64,000 bases of DNA from Uloborus plumipes (GCA_038373865.1 JAXGGA010002184.1:62001-126000), one strand, 5' to 3'; shown: positions 12,801 through 27,800, counted from the stretch's first letter. The notes: generated by a model not told the origin, from the letters alone. Numbers and translations: made by a program.

Positions 12801-15800
12801 TCAGTATTTTAACTTCCCCAGACTATAATTTAAAAAGTTAAATAATGTCAGAAAAAGTGCACTAATGCTTTTTAAAAGTAGATTAATGATCTTTGCAATT
12901 CTAACACCTATCAGATTGTGTCGGAAAAAAAGGGTAATTTTAGTGCTTTATTTATTTAAATTCAAGAATGATGGGATAAAACTCTTTGTTCTCAGCGTTT
13001 TATTTCAGAATTAAAATGGCAAATTTATATTTTCTGTAATAATTTCAGAGTTCACTAGTGCCAACTTATGGTTTTTTTTTTTTTTTTTTTTGGAGGGAAA
13101 AATGGAGGGGGGGGGGTATTGCAATGAGCCTGTAAAGGTTGGATATTGCTGGTTTAGACCTGAAAGAGCATAATTCACGCAATTTTCTTAGATTGAAGAG
13201 ATTATCAGTAAAAACTAAACTAGTAAGGTAAAAAAAAAAAACTTGCATTTCAAAACAAAATGTTTCACATTTAAATTGAAAACAATTTTATAAATTCACA
13301 AAAACTGCATTGCTGAAATTTCTTTTATCTTACCTAGCACTAATCACAGATAGTCTTCTTATAATCATCACCTGAAATATAATCAAAATTTTACATTGCA
13401 GTCATTATACATTTTACCAGCCTAGTAATTATTTCATAGATACAATAGAAATAAATAAAAAGCATAACAAAATTTAGCTGAGTAACAACTATGAGTCTAG
13501 TGTTAAATGATATATTAGAAGCAAAGTTTTTCTTTTGCAAAAACAAGCATGCAGCAACTATAAATTAAGTACACTATACAAAAATCAACTGGGAGTATTT
13601 TTCAGACTGTATTGCATTTCCTTAAGGAAGTACCATAATTCATAATGATTTATTTATTTTTTATAGATATTTTTTCTTCCACAATTTCCACTTTTTTATA
13701 TCACTTCCTTCTCAGAAGACAAAAATATTGAAGCATGAAATCGAAATTCAAACGTGAGTTATTTTCTAATTTTAGAAAATAGAAGTTTTTTATATTTAAC
13801 AACATGAATTTGTAAATGTTTCGTGCTAGATTTAGAAAAGGTAATCTTTCACCCCTCACTCCTCTTTTCCCAGGATTTTAATTTCTCCTCAGTATTTGAT
13901 TAAAAACATAATTAAACTTAATTTTCAAGTGAAATTTAATTATATTTGGCAGTTCAAATATCAATTGGGAATTCTTATAACTCTCAGTAGACTGCTTCAT
14001 AACACAACACTACTCATAACCATATTTAATGAAAAAAAAAAAGCCCAACTAGTTTTACTTCAAATTAAAGAATTGTGAGATATGGTGCCTTCAAAGTGGT
14101 CTAACAAAGAACCCAAGACACAGCAAAAAAATGATTCATTGAAATAGTACGGTACAAGAACTTATTTTCACGTTTTTGATTTTAAACTTATTTTTGTTCT
14201 TCAACTATGAAAAAAAAATCCTGATTCTTGCACTTGGGCGAACAAAACTTAATTCTATCTAATTATTAATATTTTAATTAATTTTATTAAACACCAAAGT
14301 CTGGTAAAGTTTTGGTTTCATTTTCACATCAAAACCAAAACTTAATCAAACTTCATGAATCAAAACATGCTGGAAACACATTAAATTCATGCCACACAAC
14401 CAATATAAATAATAAATATTTACTACATAAATAAAAATAGTGCACTCGAATGTAATATTATCTACAAATAAAACTACTAACATGCATGAAAATGAAAGAT
14501 CTTTCATACACTACTTAACATGCAAAAGCCACAAGCAAACGTTCATAAACATACATATGTATTCATGCGCTTCTAAAATTAATCAGCCATTGCAGGCAAT
14601 TTGCATGATCATACAAAGGGCAGCCTAGAAAGCAAATTCAAACCTATGAAGCTTTAGCGATCAATGTCCTTGAATATAAAGGGACAAAATATCCAAAATA
14701 TCGTTTCATGCAGTTTTTATCAAACAAACTGATAAGGAATGATCATAAAATTCATAAATTTAAAATATTTTGAAACCAAGATGAGCTTATTGTAATGCAT
14801 ATTAAATCAAAAAAATACTACTAACATTGCTTTTGAAAATGTTGATCACAGCTGCACATTCTGACCTCAACGAGTTAACATTTCTCTTAATTTTTTAATG
14901 ATAAAATAAGTAGTTTATGAATTTATGTTTGACTGCGTTAAAAGTTAAATGCTCAATTATTAGCTCTCAATTTTCACCATAACCTTCTGTACTTATTTTT
15001 AAACTGAAAAAAAAAAAAAAATTAATCAACTTTAGCTCTGCAGCTAAATGTAAGACACCATTTTTAAAAACAAAATAATAATTAGTGAACCAAAAATGAG
15101 AAGTAGTTTCACTCGACTTTTTAAAGTATGTTGCAACAATTTTGTATGCAAGTTGAAGTTTATATCTTTTTAATTCTATGTGGTATTTAATAAAAAACTC
15201 ACTAAACATAAAAATGCACTTGCCAAAAATTAGAGTAATTACAAGTGTTAGAGAGAGAAAAAAAAATGTGTCTAAAAAAACTCATTAAAAATGAACTGCA
15301 ATCATTTAAGTTATCAAAACATTAATTAAAGCATGAACACATAGAAAAGTAAATGTTTGAACTTTTTGATGAATGTTATGATCATTCCGAAGAGAATGCG
15401 AGCTTATTCTGAAACTTGCCTCACACAAGAAGTGATCTTAGATAACCATGTAACATTCTTTTCAGTTGGAGTTGTACACACATCATCTTCTGAAGTTGCG
15501 GAAGCCTGACATGAGTGGGATAGTCAAAATGTTAGTGGTTTAGTATGTCAGTATTCTTGATGTAAACTATAGATAATTGAAGAACTTGCTGTTGATTATA
15601 CACACTTTTTTCCTTAATAATACTAACAAAACAGAAGGGAAGTTCTGAATTTGTTCAAGCTAGCACTTGAATGTATGAAACACATTTCTCATTATTTTTC
15701 TAGTTTCAAAGCAAAAACTTGATCATAGAATGACAATGCAAATGCAAGTAAAAACTCATGAAAATGACAAAATTTATAGAGATATATTAAAAATAAGCCC

Positions 15801-18800
15801 CGATAAAATCAAAATTCCCATTTTTAAATTATTATTTGTTAGTGGATTAATAAATCAGGATATAACTATCAATAAACAATGTGCATCTAAAGTGGATTTC
15901 TTATTATTACTGCAATATTGTGGTTTGTACATAATTTAGAAAACGTATGATCCCTGCAAAAGGTAATGGTTTAAGTTATGTAGAGAAATTACTTACTGAT
16001 GCAATAAGCAGTGATTTGGCTAAATATTAAATATTTAGCTATATTTACTCAGTTTCTAAATAGGAAAACTTAGGCCACTAAACAACTAAAACCTGTTTAG
16101 TTTTTTCATGTTGGATTTTTCCATTTTTCTCAAGTTAGAATAATTGCTAAGAAATTAAGCCACTGACTTCATTAACTCAGTTTTGTTCTAACTTACAGCA
16201 CAGTGTCCAAAAGTAGAGAACAGAAATCTAAACTTCAAAAATAAAGTAAATTAATCAATTTTAAGTATATTTCATGCAATTTCCGTGTTGCCAATAGTTT
16301 GGAAATTTTTTTGCAGAATTAATTTCCATCTTTTAAAAAGTCATGGAGGGGGGAGGGAAGGACAAATTTTCAAAAGTAGTTTTTGGAATATATCTGAATA
16401 ATTATTTGGGTAATAACAATAGTATTTCACATCCTTATTATTATCATTTTCAAAACTGAATTCATAACTTTTAAGTCAAATGAAATATGGGGATAAGGGG
16501 AGGGGAGGATACGAAAAGAATTATTGCATGTCAGCCACATGATTTTTTTTCAGAGAATTTGTCGAGCCTTGCGCATCAATGAATTGTTTAAATTTTGAAA
16601 ATATCTGACACACATTCTTGTTACATCAACTACATAACAATCTCACATGCATTCATTCTTACACACTTGGCACTGACTAAAAATAAAAGGCAACATGAAA
16701 TACTTCTAATTAGTTACAAAACACGGGGGTGCATAACATGAATATCGGTGCATAACACGTAAAAACACAAAACAAAGCAGCATTCGTATAGCTTACAGAT
16801 TTTACGGAGAGAGGATCTACCTCAATGTTTGTCAACTCCACATAGCCAACTGGAAAAAGAAAAGAGAAAAAAAATCAGGTTATTATGAAACATTCATCCT
16901 TCAATTTTAACCAAGAAAAAAATACATATGACATCAAAGCTAAAATATTGTTAAAGTTAACCTTTTAAAGACCATGGAATATGTGTCCCAATTTTTTTAA
17001 AAATACATTTTCAAATACAAATCATTTATGAATTGTATTTTTTCTACTTTATCGATAACCTTGGAGACATCAGAATCTTAATATTGGCAAAAAACATTGT
17101 TTTAAAAACACACTATTTTTATTTTGGAAACATAAGTCTAATGCATTAGAAACCTCTCTTGTGCAAACACACTCTCAAATCCGGACGTTGATACTATTTT
17201 AGAAATAAATTGCATTGGTATACCCTTTTTTTGAAGGCAACTTATATCAGGGATAAAAACAAATTTGCAGAATAAAATAGTTAAACATTGGAAGAGTTAA
17301 TCTTGGATGCAAATTTGACAAGCAGTTATGGAAAATAATTATTTGTCCACTCCCAATCTTGAGAAATATGATATTTTAAGATTACAAGCACTTGTAATCA
17401 CTGTTTAGAGAGTTTTAAATGGGACCTTCAGGCTGATCTTACAGTTAATGGGAACTCAATGAGGTAAGGCGCTAACTTGCAATGAAAACTGCAGTTTTTT
17501 ACAGAAAATCTGTACTTATCATGATCATCATCTGTAATTCCATCATGATGTTTTTCCATAACTTCTCTCTGAAGCCCAAAGCAGGGTTGCCACAGGAAAA
17601 ATGTCACAAAAAAGTAGCAAAAGTCGCCTAAAAATACTAAAAAAGTTTTCTTCAAATGAAAAAAAAGTTGCAAAAAAAGTAGCCATGAAAAAAAAAGGTT
17701 CAAAGAAGCTGAATAGAAACATGTGACAAGCTAAACTGAATCATGAGTAATGCTTTAAAACAAGTTCAGAAAACAGACATATTTTGAACTAATGCATTAG
17801 ATTAAAGGTAAAAATGAGGGAAAAAAACAACAAAAGAGTACAATCGCGGTTACTTACTTTACAAGACTACTGCCATTCAAAAGAAAAAATAATAATATGG
17901 GCGATTCTCTGTAAACTGGTAATTGGCTGTCCGGACTGAGTATTTTAAAAATAATAAAGTGTAATAAAGTAATTATCGCTCTTAATACAAGTAAAGCATT
18001 AATACTTTGTGGCCCAACTGTATTTGGAGTGATAACAATTTAATTTTTTTTTCTAGAAATTATCTAAGCGCCAAAAACAGTCCCCTGGCTGTCCCAATCC
18101 CATAGTCTAACTGTTAAAGATAGTATTTAAAAAACCCATTAACACTACATAAATTTGGCAATTAATATCTAAAAGTAGAATAATGAAGCTATATTTTTCT
18201 TATGAAATAAGGTATAATTATGTATTTCTAAAACTTAAAATTGTCATGTAAATTATGTCTGGAGTTTTTTCAAACAGTCCCCTGCAACAAATTTAAAGCT
18301 GTAATACGAAAAATCTATAACTTTTGCAAATTCATTTTGGCATGAAGTTTAGAGTAATCAGTGTGAATTAGGCGAAATCGTTGAGAACGGTGTTGAAACA
18401 CTACTTTGCTTAGTTTGAGAGCCACATTTGTGATGAAAGTATGCATCAGGGTCGTTGCAAAAACAGTCCTCTGGGAAGTGATTTTATTAATGTCAATTAA
18501 TTTAATTATAAAACATATTAGTTATTATATCCACGATTTGTGCCTAAATTTATAGGTAGTCACATAACTAATTACGTTCCAATAGTTTCGCAGACATTAC
18601 GCAACAAAGAGCAAAAACAGTCACCTGCCTAGTTATACTAGGCGGGGGACTTACCCCCTATCATGCTTTATCAGACAAACACAAACTTCAATTGGCCCTC
18701 TTTCAAACCAAAGTAATAGATTCACTTTCTGAGCAATAGTATTATAATTATACGATCATTTCAAAAAACCGTGCCCGGTGAAATTTTGTGTGGAAAATGA

Positions 18801-21800
18801 CGAGTTTACAGAGAATCGCCCATATAAAATAAACTCATATAAAAATTACTCTGAAAATCTATTTTGATTTTTTACAGAAAAATGATTCTATCAAAGTAGT
18901 TTTCCTTTTGTTCACTAAGCAATTTAATTTATTTTCTTCATTTTCATGCTCTCTTTCCCTATTCCTCAACTTTATATTGCTGAGCTATTCTAATATTTTA
19001 AATGTCTTTTGCTTCATAAGCTGTGCTGCTTTTACCATTAAAATCTGGCTTATTTGGGACACTGTTTCCGAAGAGGCTCAAGCACAATTCTTTTTTTTTT
19101 TTTTTGGGGGGGGGGGGGAGATCCCGATTCAGTTGTTCATCTACTTAGCTGTCACGTGCTGTTTTTGACCCAAGTAGAAGTTTTGTAGGATTAATGGGCC
19201 AATCGCCAGTTTGAGCCGTTTTTACAATTCCTTCATCCTTACGAAATATAATTTTTCTTGGCCTTTTTGATCAATACACATGTCTGAATTTGCTTTCCAC
19301 GAAGTAAAAAACGATGTACTATTATACAAGGGCCAATTTGAAAGACGAAAAATTAGCAAAGTGGATTCATTTCCAAATTTCGGCTTCTTGACTTTCTCTT
19401 CTTCTTTACACGAGAACTACAGAGATATGGAAGTTTGATTATTCATTCGGCATTCTCTGCACCTTATAGTCAAAGTCCCACCTTTCCTCCAACAATTACC
19501 TTTCAAGAGAAATTTGCATAAAATCTGACTTTTGTCTAAACTCTTGCAACAGCAAAAAAAGCAAAAAAAAAATGTTTTTTGTAATTTCCAATTTTTGTTT
19601 CGGTTATTTTTTAAAAAACTCCAGACACGTTTTGGGACAATATTGTCTGCCTGCAGCAGAAATTTGAAAGCATTTTGCTGAATGGTTTTCTTTTTAGTCG
19701 TATATTAGCATTTTGTCTACTCTTTTGCATCACACTGTTTTAGGTTTCAGCTTCTGGAAAAGCGCAGACATCAGTAATGTACGAAGTATACAAATTTGAC
19801 TTTCATTTTCGCATCACTTAAGCCACGCCCAACTTGTAGATTGGATGCAGTGGATCGGTGCAGCCCATAACGTCTATTTAGGACAGGTTTTATTTTTGAA
19901 ATGGAAATTATTTAAAACCATGGGTGAAAGAAAATCTCCACGTGTTTCAAAAAAAAACTTACGTCAGGGGGAAAAAGTCTCCAAAAAAGCAGATTCAGTG
20001 AAAAAAAGTAGCTTTTTAGCCTGTTTTTGCATAAAAAAGTAGCTAAAGTCGCCTCGTGTCCAAAAAAGTAGCATTTAAGTATCCTGTGGCAATCCTGCAA
20101 AGGTAAAAAACAACTTACTTTTTCCCCTTTCATTCTTGACAAGCCACCTTCCAGAAGGGTTGCCTTCCATGCGTAAAATAAGAACAATTTCTCCCTTTTT
20201 GACTGGCAGATCTCCTTTTCCTCCCGGCTGTCAGCCTTTACAAACCCCTTGTCAATAGGAATTTCTTCTCCTGTAAACTGTAAGAGGAGTTGTATAAAAT
20301 TCCATATTTAAAGCATAAAAAAAAGAAAACAACAAAAGCAGGGGAGGAGGGGAGGATAGAGAATGCACACAAATAACTGAAACATGCTGGATAAACATCA
20401 GTGCTAATCAGTGTCAAGGAGATAATAGTTTTTTTTGTAATTAAATGGGTATGTTTAAAAACCTGCTTAGTTGAACTGATAATACAAATCAAATTTTGTG
20501 ATACATGTTTATCATTATGAATTATAAAAGCCTGGAAAAGGATAAAAGACATATTTCCTAAGTTAACCTTTAAAGTCAATATGTAATTCAACTAATGTTT
20601 TATTTAAATAGTTTAACAAAATTAAATAATCCGGAAATTATCATTTCAGTTACATGCTTGTTGACATATTGAATTTAAAAAAAAAAAAAACAATTTTATT
20701 TAAAAAAAATTCTCAATGAGAGAAGGAAACTTGAATGTCACCTGCTAAATTGTTTTTTATTGGTAAAATGGAACTAAATTTGAAAGACAGAAAAAGCAAA
20801 ATGAACATTAAAAATGGTTAAAAATGAAAATAATTCGTTTACCAACATATTTAACCTTTCACACTTTTAAATATTTTGCTAAAGATAAAATGAAAACTTG
20901 AATTAGAAAGTAAGGTCATAAGGTGAAATATAAAGCAGCTTTCTCATATTTTTAAAAAATCAATAATTCCTCTTCCCAAAACATGAACAGTTAAAGAATG
21001 TAATTAATAATACAGTAAATAAAAAGTAAAAACATTTTCACATGTCCCATTTTGATGTAATGTAACTTTCGAATCGAGTAGTTTAGATGTAAATCTCGAA
21101 CACTTCATGCAAATCCAGCAAATTTTAGATTTTCCTTAATTCAATTTTATATTTGATCTTTTACTTTCCCCCATTCTTAACATAAGTATGAAAAGAGGAC
21201 AATGTTGAAAAAGGGGGAACAGTTTCAAGCATAGAGAGGATTACATTAAATATTAACAACAGAATTTAAAAACAGCTTGCCAGATTTCTGAAATGTTCCA
21301 CCAAGACACCCGGATGCCCCCCCCCCCCCCCCCCCCCCAGCATAGCAGGTATCCAAGGATACCACTCTTGGCCAGTTTTTAGTGTTTTAAAGGGCAGTTA
21401 TTCTTGATACTATAAATAAACAGTTGCTAATTACGAACCTAAACCAGGAGTAATTAATTACACTAGTATGTAAACACTATTACTTAAGTAAGAAAAAACG
21501 CTTTTATTGAGGAATAGAAATTTGAACAAAATTTACAGGAACTTTTCATTGACTAGGATTTTATTTTTTGGTTTTAATCTTGTTGTAAAAATGTTCCCTA
21601 GCTAATCATTTATTAATTTCATATGCCAATGTCAAAAATGCTAAAGTAACTATCCTAACTAATCTTTCAGTTAACTATTTTCAAACTTTTCGGTCATCTT
21701 TATCCACCTTACCTTTTACTGAGAAATGAAGTAAACCAGCCTGGGACAAAGGATTTGGTTTGAAAACCTGGATGTCTGGCAAGCATATTTAAAAACAAAA

Positions 21801-24800
21801 TTTTTATTATTATTATTATTATATAGCATAATATGTCACTTACTCCAAATTTTTTTCGTAATTTCTCCAGTTCCTTTCCTCTTTTTTCTTTTTCCTTCTG
21901 CTCTTTACGTAATCTTTTTTCTTCTTCCCTTTTCAGCCTTTCAATTTCTTTTTTATTATTGCTATAGAGAGGAGAACCTTGTTCTCTAAAATGAAAGAAA
22001 GTAGTTAAAGGGCTGTCAGGTTAGCAAACACAAGATTTTTAGAAACTTTTAAATGAAGGAATAAATGCATTCAAAAAAACAAAAAACAAAAAAAGTTTCT
22101 TTTTTCTTTTTGAAAAAAATTACAGTCATTAAAAATATATGCACATTGCACAATTATAACAAGAAGTTTTAAAAGCACAATAAATAACATACTCAGGATT
22201 GTTATCACATGGCATTTCTTCATAAAATTCTTCTTGGTTGTACTAGAAAAGAAAAAAAAAGTGAGCTAATTTATATTCAAGTATTAGGAAGAATTAGAAA
22301 ATGAGCTTTATTCCAAAAATAATTAATTTCAAAATTAATCGGTACTTCTTACTATATCATTCTAAAATGTTATCAGATGAAACACTACTGTAGATAACAT
22401 TTTCCTCTTGAGATTTTATTTGGCCACCATAGCAATCCAAAAACTTGTCATGGAATTAAGGCATAATTATATATTACATATACTAACATACTAGGATTAG
22501 CAATACAGCTAAAAAGCAATAATTCAATTGGGAGGTCCCCCTCCCCTTCCTCCATAGTTGTGTCACTGTACTAACCCCATAAATTTGCTGTTAAAATGAA
22601 TGTATGGAATTGTGTTAATTTAATATTTAATTAAATTTTCAACTTTTTTAGTAAGTTCTTTTTCTTTTCTTCAAACTAAGGAGAACAAGACTTAATAAGT
22701 GCACTTCAAAGGTGCATTCGAAATTTCTAGAAAAATATTACACATCATTTTTTAGAGTTACTTAAGTAGATTATTTAATGCAACATTTCCATTCTATTGC
22801 TCACTAAATCACCTTGACTAGGACCAGCCCAGTTGAACGCGGAGCCTGTTGCTGGTCATCGCATTTGTATTTGTATAAATTTAATCTAGATCCCTCAAAA
22901 GTCACTTTATCTAGTCCTCAAGTTTAACTATCACCAATTGCTTTACATAAACTCTGAAATTATTGATGTCTCACTTGGTCTAAAATTAAGCTTTATAGAA
23001 CTCTACTCACTAGAAATAATTACTTCAGACAGTTATCTTTTATTACAGCCTTGATACAAACAAAGCATATTTTTCAGCCAATCCCAAAACAAGCCTAGCT
23101 TAATGATAACCTTTCAGTTTAATAACTTAACAAAGAATATTCATTTACCTCTTCAGCATCTTGATAAAGTTCCTCTGAAAAAAAAAAAAAACAGCAAAAT
23201 TTACTCAAAATCATATTTATCTTAAATATTAAATAAACGACTTAATATTTAACAGTAAAAATATTATAGTATTTCTTCAAGAGTAATCAGTTTTTACAAT
23301 ATCAATTTAAATATCTTTTTTGTCCAGAGCTACATATTTTATTATGGCTTTAAGTGAAATTATGAATGTAGAAATGTTTTTAAATACTTCATTTTAAAGT
23401 AGTTAAAAAAAATCAAGATATTTTCTTCCAATGACTATTTTAAAAATTACCAGTTGAACCATGAACGTTTGGGCTGTAAATATTCTGACTGGCACTGCTG
23501 GGACAGATCTTTGGGCTTTGGAGTTTTGGGTACCAGTGGAGCATCATCACAGACTTCCCCAGCATCATTATACAGTTCTTCAGCTTCTTCCTCTTCCGTA
23601 TACTCTTGTCTTTAAGAAAAAAAGTTTTTTTGTTTGATCTTTTAATACAATATATATTACAAAACTCGTTTTTCCAAAAACACTTTATTTCAAAATATTT
23701 AACGAAATTCTGAGTTACTTAAGAATTAGTACCAAATACCATCAATTGTGTTAACTTCGCCAATTTTGATGATTTTCAAGCACATCCTCAAGATTTATAA
23801 AGATAAGAAAGGGTTCGCATTAGAAGACGCAATGGGGCGATTCCCATAATATCTTCCAGAATCCCATTAAAAAAATATTTACTTTCGTTCTCATACAAAT
23901 CTCACTTAACAAGTTGAAAAATCTCACCAGGGAATTTTTCTTAAGGTGAACCCTGGATAATGAGAAATTTTAACCAGTCTAAATATGTAACTCAAAAATG
24001 CAATCCTGTGGCAAAAAAGCCCTAAACAGCAAGAGTATTGGGAAGAAAACTTTAACCAGGCACAATATTATCAGGGCTTGCAGTAGAACTTTTTCAAAAT
24101 TTTAGGGGAATTTTAGGAACATTTTAGAAAAATTTTAGGGGCAATTTACGATTTTACTCTGGTACAAACAGGTACCTGATAGTAGTTTATTACCTAATAC
24201 CCGACAAACTAAACTGAAAATGACATTTTATTTCTTATAGCATAAATTACGCCCTTCAAACGTACGTACTTCCACAAAAAAAGCGGAAAAAAAAAAAAGT
24301 CTAAACAAAAGACATAACATGTCTTTTGTTACTAAATACTAACACGTTAACCAATTTATATAACATATTCATAAGCCAGAAGTCACTTTAATTTGCAGTC
24401 ATGTTTTTAAAATGTTCTTTTTCACAGAAAGGAAAGTGAGTTTTTCCAATGAGCAGCTTCTACAAATATTAATTCTGTGCAACAGTTATTTCCATAACGT
24501 TTTAACTACAGCAGCTTTGTAAATTCTATTAACTACTCTTCATGCACTTTGATTTCGAAATTTAAGATCATTAAAAAAAAAAAAACTGGAAATGCTTGTT
24601 AACATTTCTTGACAGTTTTTTAATCACGAGAGAAGTTTCCTATGCTCTAAGTTCTTCACACTCACAACGATATTTTGATTTAAAAGCAGTAGTGTAATCT
24701 ATTTTTGTCAAAAGCCTTTGAACTCCGTCTATTTGTTACATTAAATATCTGGAAAAAAGTTAATTTTTGCAGAAAAAACACTTTTAAACGGGTCTGTTAA

Positions 24801-27800
24801 ATTCTCCTAAAAAGCTGCTGTAAACTTTTCAGTTTTTTTAGGAACACAAAATATTTTATTACATTTTTAGGAATTTTAGGAGATGCAATTTTTTAAAGAA
24901 AATTTAGGAATTTTAGGGGAAATGCGAACCCTGTATTATATACATGAGTGTGTCAACTCTCTGCTACCAATAGTGAATTTACCGTGTCATAACTACAAAA
25001 GCGGCCCTCATGTCCATTGGGGTTCCAAAGCATATTAAAAAATTCACATGATGAATGTTTTACATAGGTCTATGATAGACAAAAGGGCCCCAAAAAAGCA
25101 TAGCAACAAGCCTCCAAACCCGTAAAGTCACTGTCTGCCATAATCTTTCGCAATTGAAACACCTGTTGAGCTTGCTCAGGTACACAGCTATCACATTCAA
25201 TTATTCACAGTTAAAAACTAGATTTAAACAAAGTTATTTTGTATTTTTTTTTTTTTCATATTTTTCGTTAAAAAATAACTTTTTTGTGCTTTTTATTTAA
25301 TGTTTCAAAAAAGAATGGTAACAATTCACCAAATTTTGAATGGTACATATTTTTAATATTTGAAAGTATCAAAAACAAAAAAATATATACTATTTTATTT
25401 CCAATACACTCTTGAACTGTCTAGGGCTGGACTGGGATGATATATACATTCTTCTCCCCTTCTAGTTTCTTACTTTCTCAATGTCTACGGATTTATTGAT
25501 CTGGTCTGACTCCATCAGGCCAGATGGTAATTAGTAACAACAATGACATTTCCAATACATAACAAATGCATTAAAAACAAAACATTTAATAGCAAGAATT
25601 CATCAATTTATCAAACAGATTTTTTTCAGCATCATAAAAGTGCATTAAGATTTACAGAAGTGCCAACAAAAAATTATTTTGAAATTCAAATATATGGTCT
25701 AAATACTAATTAATTGAATGGGAGATAGCTTGAAATCAATAATATTGACGTTATATTTGTAATTTTTGAGATTTAGTAAAAATAATTCAAAGCCTTACTG
25801 AATGGAGATAATAGAATTACATACATAAGAGAAGATGGTCTTTTCTTTTCACCCAATAAGGTGTCTTCATAAAGCTCTTCAATTTCTTCCCGCAGTGAAC
25901 TATTGGCAGAGTTTGAGACTGGTGGTTTGATGGGTGGCAATGGTGGTGATGTCTGCGGTCTTGGAGGACATGCTGCAATATTCATTAAGTGATTTAGAGT
26001 ATATCACAAATCTTCAAAATTAAAAAAATAATTACACTTCATTAGAGATGATCTTCAAACATGAACTATAATGTTATTCAGTCCTGCGAAAAGAGATTGA
26101 TTTTTGTGGAAAAAAGATTAATTGCTAGATGATTTTATCATAGGGATTCCAACCCATGTCAAAATGAACGATGTTACAGGGTTAGATTTTTACATGGAAA
26201 GAAGGACAAGGGGTCATTGTTTTAAGCTGTTTAAATCTCAGGCTAATCTGGAAATTCGGAAAAATTACTATTTTAGCAGGGTAGTGGGAAGAGTCGGCAA
26301 GGAGCTATGGAGTAGATAGCTTTTTGAGGGACATTGATCTTCAGTGGGGTCTATAATTTGACTAGCACCAGCCCAGTTGGACCCAGAGCCTGTTGTTGGC
26401 CATCACATTTGTATTTGATTTAAAATATTATACCAGAATTAACAAATTTAAATAAGTGAGAATTTCAGAGGGTTCAAATTAGAACTTCAAAGTTTTAACA
26501 ATAGGTACCTAGTCAATGACCAGTATAGATTTCCAATTTGACTGCTACCCCCTAGAAACTCTGCCCAGCTGAAATTAAGATTTTTCATTTTATTTTTTAG
26601 TAAATGGGAAAGTATTCATTAAAAGCTTGATTTTAAACCGAGTTTTCATCTTTTCAGGGGTGATTGTGTTCCGGTATTTTACTGGATTTCCGGTATTTTC
26701 ATGATAGATTCCGGTATTTTCATATTCGAAAATACCGGAAGTAAAATATTTTTAATTATGCTTTTATCTTCCCACCTCCGGATTTTTTTTCTTTTTCGAA
26801 TTTTCGATGATTATGCCGATAATTATTAATAATATTCATCAAATAGAAATGTTCAGATGTAAATTCTAAGTGTTTTTTTTTACCTTACTAAATTACCTTA
26901 TTTGCATTCGATATGAGAATCGGAATTTTTCTCACTTTTGATGCTTATTCCCCTTAGTTAGGAGACAAATAAATGAAATGTAACAAATGCAACTTTCATT
27001 GCTTTATAAATGCTTTCGCACAACAAATAGCAATTCTGTTAGACTTTTGCTTTCGCCTTAAAATATTTTTTTGAAGATAATTGCTCATCACCAGCTCAAA
27101 AGTAACTTTATTACTCATTTACAATTTAATTAAATGCATGTACAATATTTTGACTAAAAACTATTTGAATATATGAAATGTGTTAGTTTATGAAAGGAAA
27201 TTATTACTAGGTGTGCTTAGTAATAGAGGCCTTAGTTTTAAAAAAAACACTCCCCCCCCCCCCCCCACTTTTTCTTTAAAACTTTCAGGTATTTTTTTAT
27301 GAACTCACAATCACCCCTGTCTTTTGCAGGTGATTCAATCCCCACAGCAATCATTTAAAAATATTAGTTTATAGTTATAATTTCCTACAAATTTTCAATA
27401 TTTCCATTGCAAATAAATAATATTATTCTAAACTAATATTTTATTACATAACTATTTTACTTTCATTTAGGATCAAGCGACGAAAAAAATTTTTGGTATA
27501 ATTTATGATCAACTTTCTGGTTTCACATTAGGGTCAGTTTGGGCTCCTTGGACAACAGGGTACATTGGACTAGTCTCCAAAATTTTAGTACACTAGCTAA
27601 TATTTTTTATTTTGATTTATGACTAACAAATAGTATCTCGTCCTACAAATCTGAAAACATAATCCCATGGTAGTTATGCTGAACAAATTTTATTTTAGAA
27701 ATAAATTTTATAGCCATTTTTCTACAGCGCTGAGTAATTTTCATAAATTTGCAAGTTTATTTCTTTAAATCGTTTTTATGAAGTAATAAATTGAACTCTT

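Larger units (their letters stand above)
17582..20097. mobile_element. hAT-like element, CAGGGTTGCCACAGG ends
   Basis: CAGGGTTGCCACAGGA at the left and TCCTGTGGCAATCCTG at the right form a terminal inverted repeat with one mismatch. The direct repeat CAAAG touches both ends (17577-17581 and 20098-20102). The CAGGGTTGCCA start is typical of hAT transposons. The 5-bp duplication is shorter than the usual 8 bp. Subterminal AAAAAAGTAGC motifs recur at both ends in inverse orientation. No transposase was seen. It hosts a nested GGGCGATTCTC element and a worn Tc1 end. It lies in adaptor intron 7, with its right end only about 20 nt inside the splice donor of exon 7. Confidence 0.75.

Noticed and set aside
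20238..20591. 117-codon open frame (-)
   Set aside because: It only overlaps exon 7 by its end in a different use of frame, and the rest is intronic with low-complexity hydrophobic sequence.
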